Shown: one piece after another, positions 63,397 to 64,000 of the stretch
Layout: every line of letters begins with the position of its first letter
How positions within the stretch are numbered: the stretch's first letter is position 1
Notes under the pieces: model-generated
Database searches by the model: none
Seen by the model: only the letters and a program-made list of their open reading frames with translations
Told to the model about the DNA's origin: nothing
Made by a program: the position numbers and the translations under genes
Assembly: GCA_003254925.1 (NCBI GenBank)
Contig: QANZ01016493.1
Location: forward strand, 62,001-126,000
Source of the DNA: Chamaecrista fasciculata
Taxonomy: Eukaryota; Streptophyta; Magnoliopsida; Fabales; Fabaceae
DNA: 64,000 nucleotides
Direction of reading: 5' to 3'

Positions 63397-63790
63397 CTGT
63401 TAATGAGTGTTGGAGAATCGTTAGCTAATTAGCTTATGCTGTTGAAGCTTATTTTCTTCTCACAGGAAGCCATGGCGTATAAAACAGGTTATGCAATTGC
63501 ATCTGCCAAATTGTACTATCATATCTGCCTTACTCTCTAAAGTTTAAAATCAACATAAGAGCAAACTTTTTTAGACCCAGAGTTGTTCACGGTCAAAAAG
63601 AATCTTATGCTCAAGAAGTCTTAGACTGGTGTCAAGTGTAAATCAGAATTAGATTGAAGTACTGACTCTTGATTTAATACGAAAAGAGTGTGACCTTGGA
63701 CTTTACACAAACAGAATAGTGGAAGAACAGAATGCTCAGCAAAACAACTATCGTAAAAACGCAAAAAATTATTTTTGCAATACTGTGTGA

Positions 63791-63910
63791 TCTTATTCTA
63801 GCTTTTATCAACTTGGCATATTCAATTTTCAGGTAAGAAACGCAACATAGTTCTCAGGTAAGAAAATTCCTCTCTTATTCTAGCTTTTATCAACTTGGCA
63901 TATTCAATTT
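63791..63910. repeat. Direct repeat of 38 bp in the HPGT upstream intron
   Basis: TCTTATTCTAGCTTTTATCA and the next 18 bases occur at 63791-63828 and again at 63873-63910. TCAGGTAAGAAA also occurs twice in between (63829, 63854). It looks like a recent local duplication of about 82 bp period. Confidence 0.7.
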
Positions 63911-64000
63911 TTCGCATACTTGTGCAGTTGTGCTTTAACAAATTATCTTAAAATTATGCTTTGAGGCTCATACGGCTTAATGCTGAAAGGAGAAATTTGT

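Overview
The window is nuclear DNA of a flowering plant, almost certainly a eudicot. Genes are split by many short GT-AG introns, intergenic DNA is AT-rich and full of plant MITEs, LINE remnants, a Ty1/copia end and an Au-type SINE, and the recognisable genes are plant families. I cannot name the species. Single N bases (for example 17354, 17382, 28528, 36598, 37378, 43171, 51657) suggest a draft assembly. All gene models were built by eye, joining exons that keep frame across GT-AG junctions.

Left part (1-21.7 kb): the 3' ten exons of a KOBITO1/ELD1/ABI8-like glycosyltransferase (113-4785, +), a complete 11-exon ALG7/GPT gene for the first step of the N-glycan lipid donor (9987-14555, +), and an unnamed two-exon plant gene with an internal tandem repeat and an RG-rich tail (18409-21405, -). 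Between the first two lies a 1.7-kb Harbinger-like element that carries pieces of other genes, including the start of the augmin subunit gene AUG7. Between the second and third lies a 966-bp inverted-repeat element built from CCGTCA/TGACGG mini-palindromes.

Middle (21.7-38.7 kb): mostly repeats (LINE remnants, a Stowaway MITE, a copia 3' end, several foldback MITEs), with one complete gene for an IQ-domain calmodulin-binding protein (34452-36377, +).

Right part (38.7-64 kb): a UBC8-type E2 enzyme (38881-40923, -), an LRR receptor pseudokinase (44961-47681, -), an initiator tRNA-Met (50394-50465, +), a hAT-transposase-derived zinc-finger gene (53098-56328, +), a UBA-domain protein (57430-60217, +) and the 3' end of a hydroxyproline O-galactosyltransferase (61803-63396, -). 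From memory, the E2, pseudokinase, UBA and HPGT genes occur in the same order around At5g53300-At5g53340 in Arabidopsis, so this looks like a conserved block.

The main unexpected signal runs through the whole window. At least 14 sites carry a tiny insert (9-30 bp) made of an A-tail plus a few bases, often TTGGCC, bounded by a 10-20 bp direct repeat with the A-tail always next to the same side of the duplication. They look like aborted LINE-type retrotransposition events. A second window-wide signal is a set of foldback MITE families ending GG...CC with 9-10 bp target duplications.
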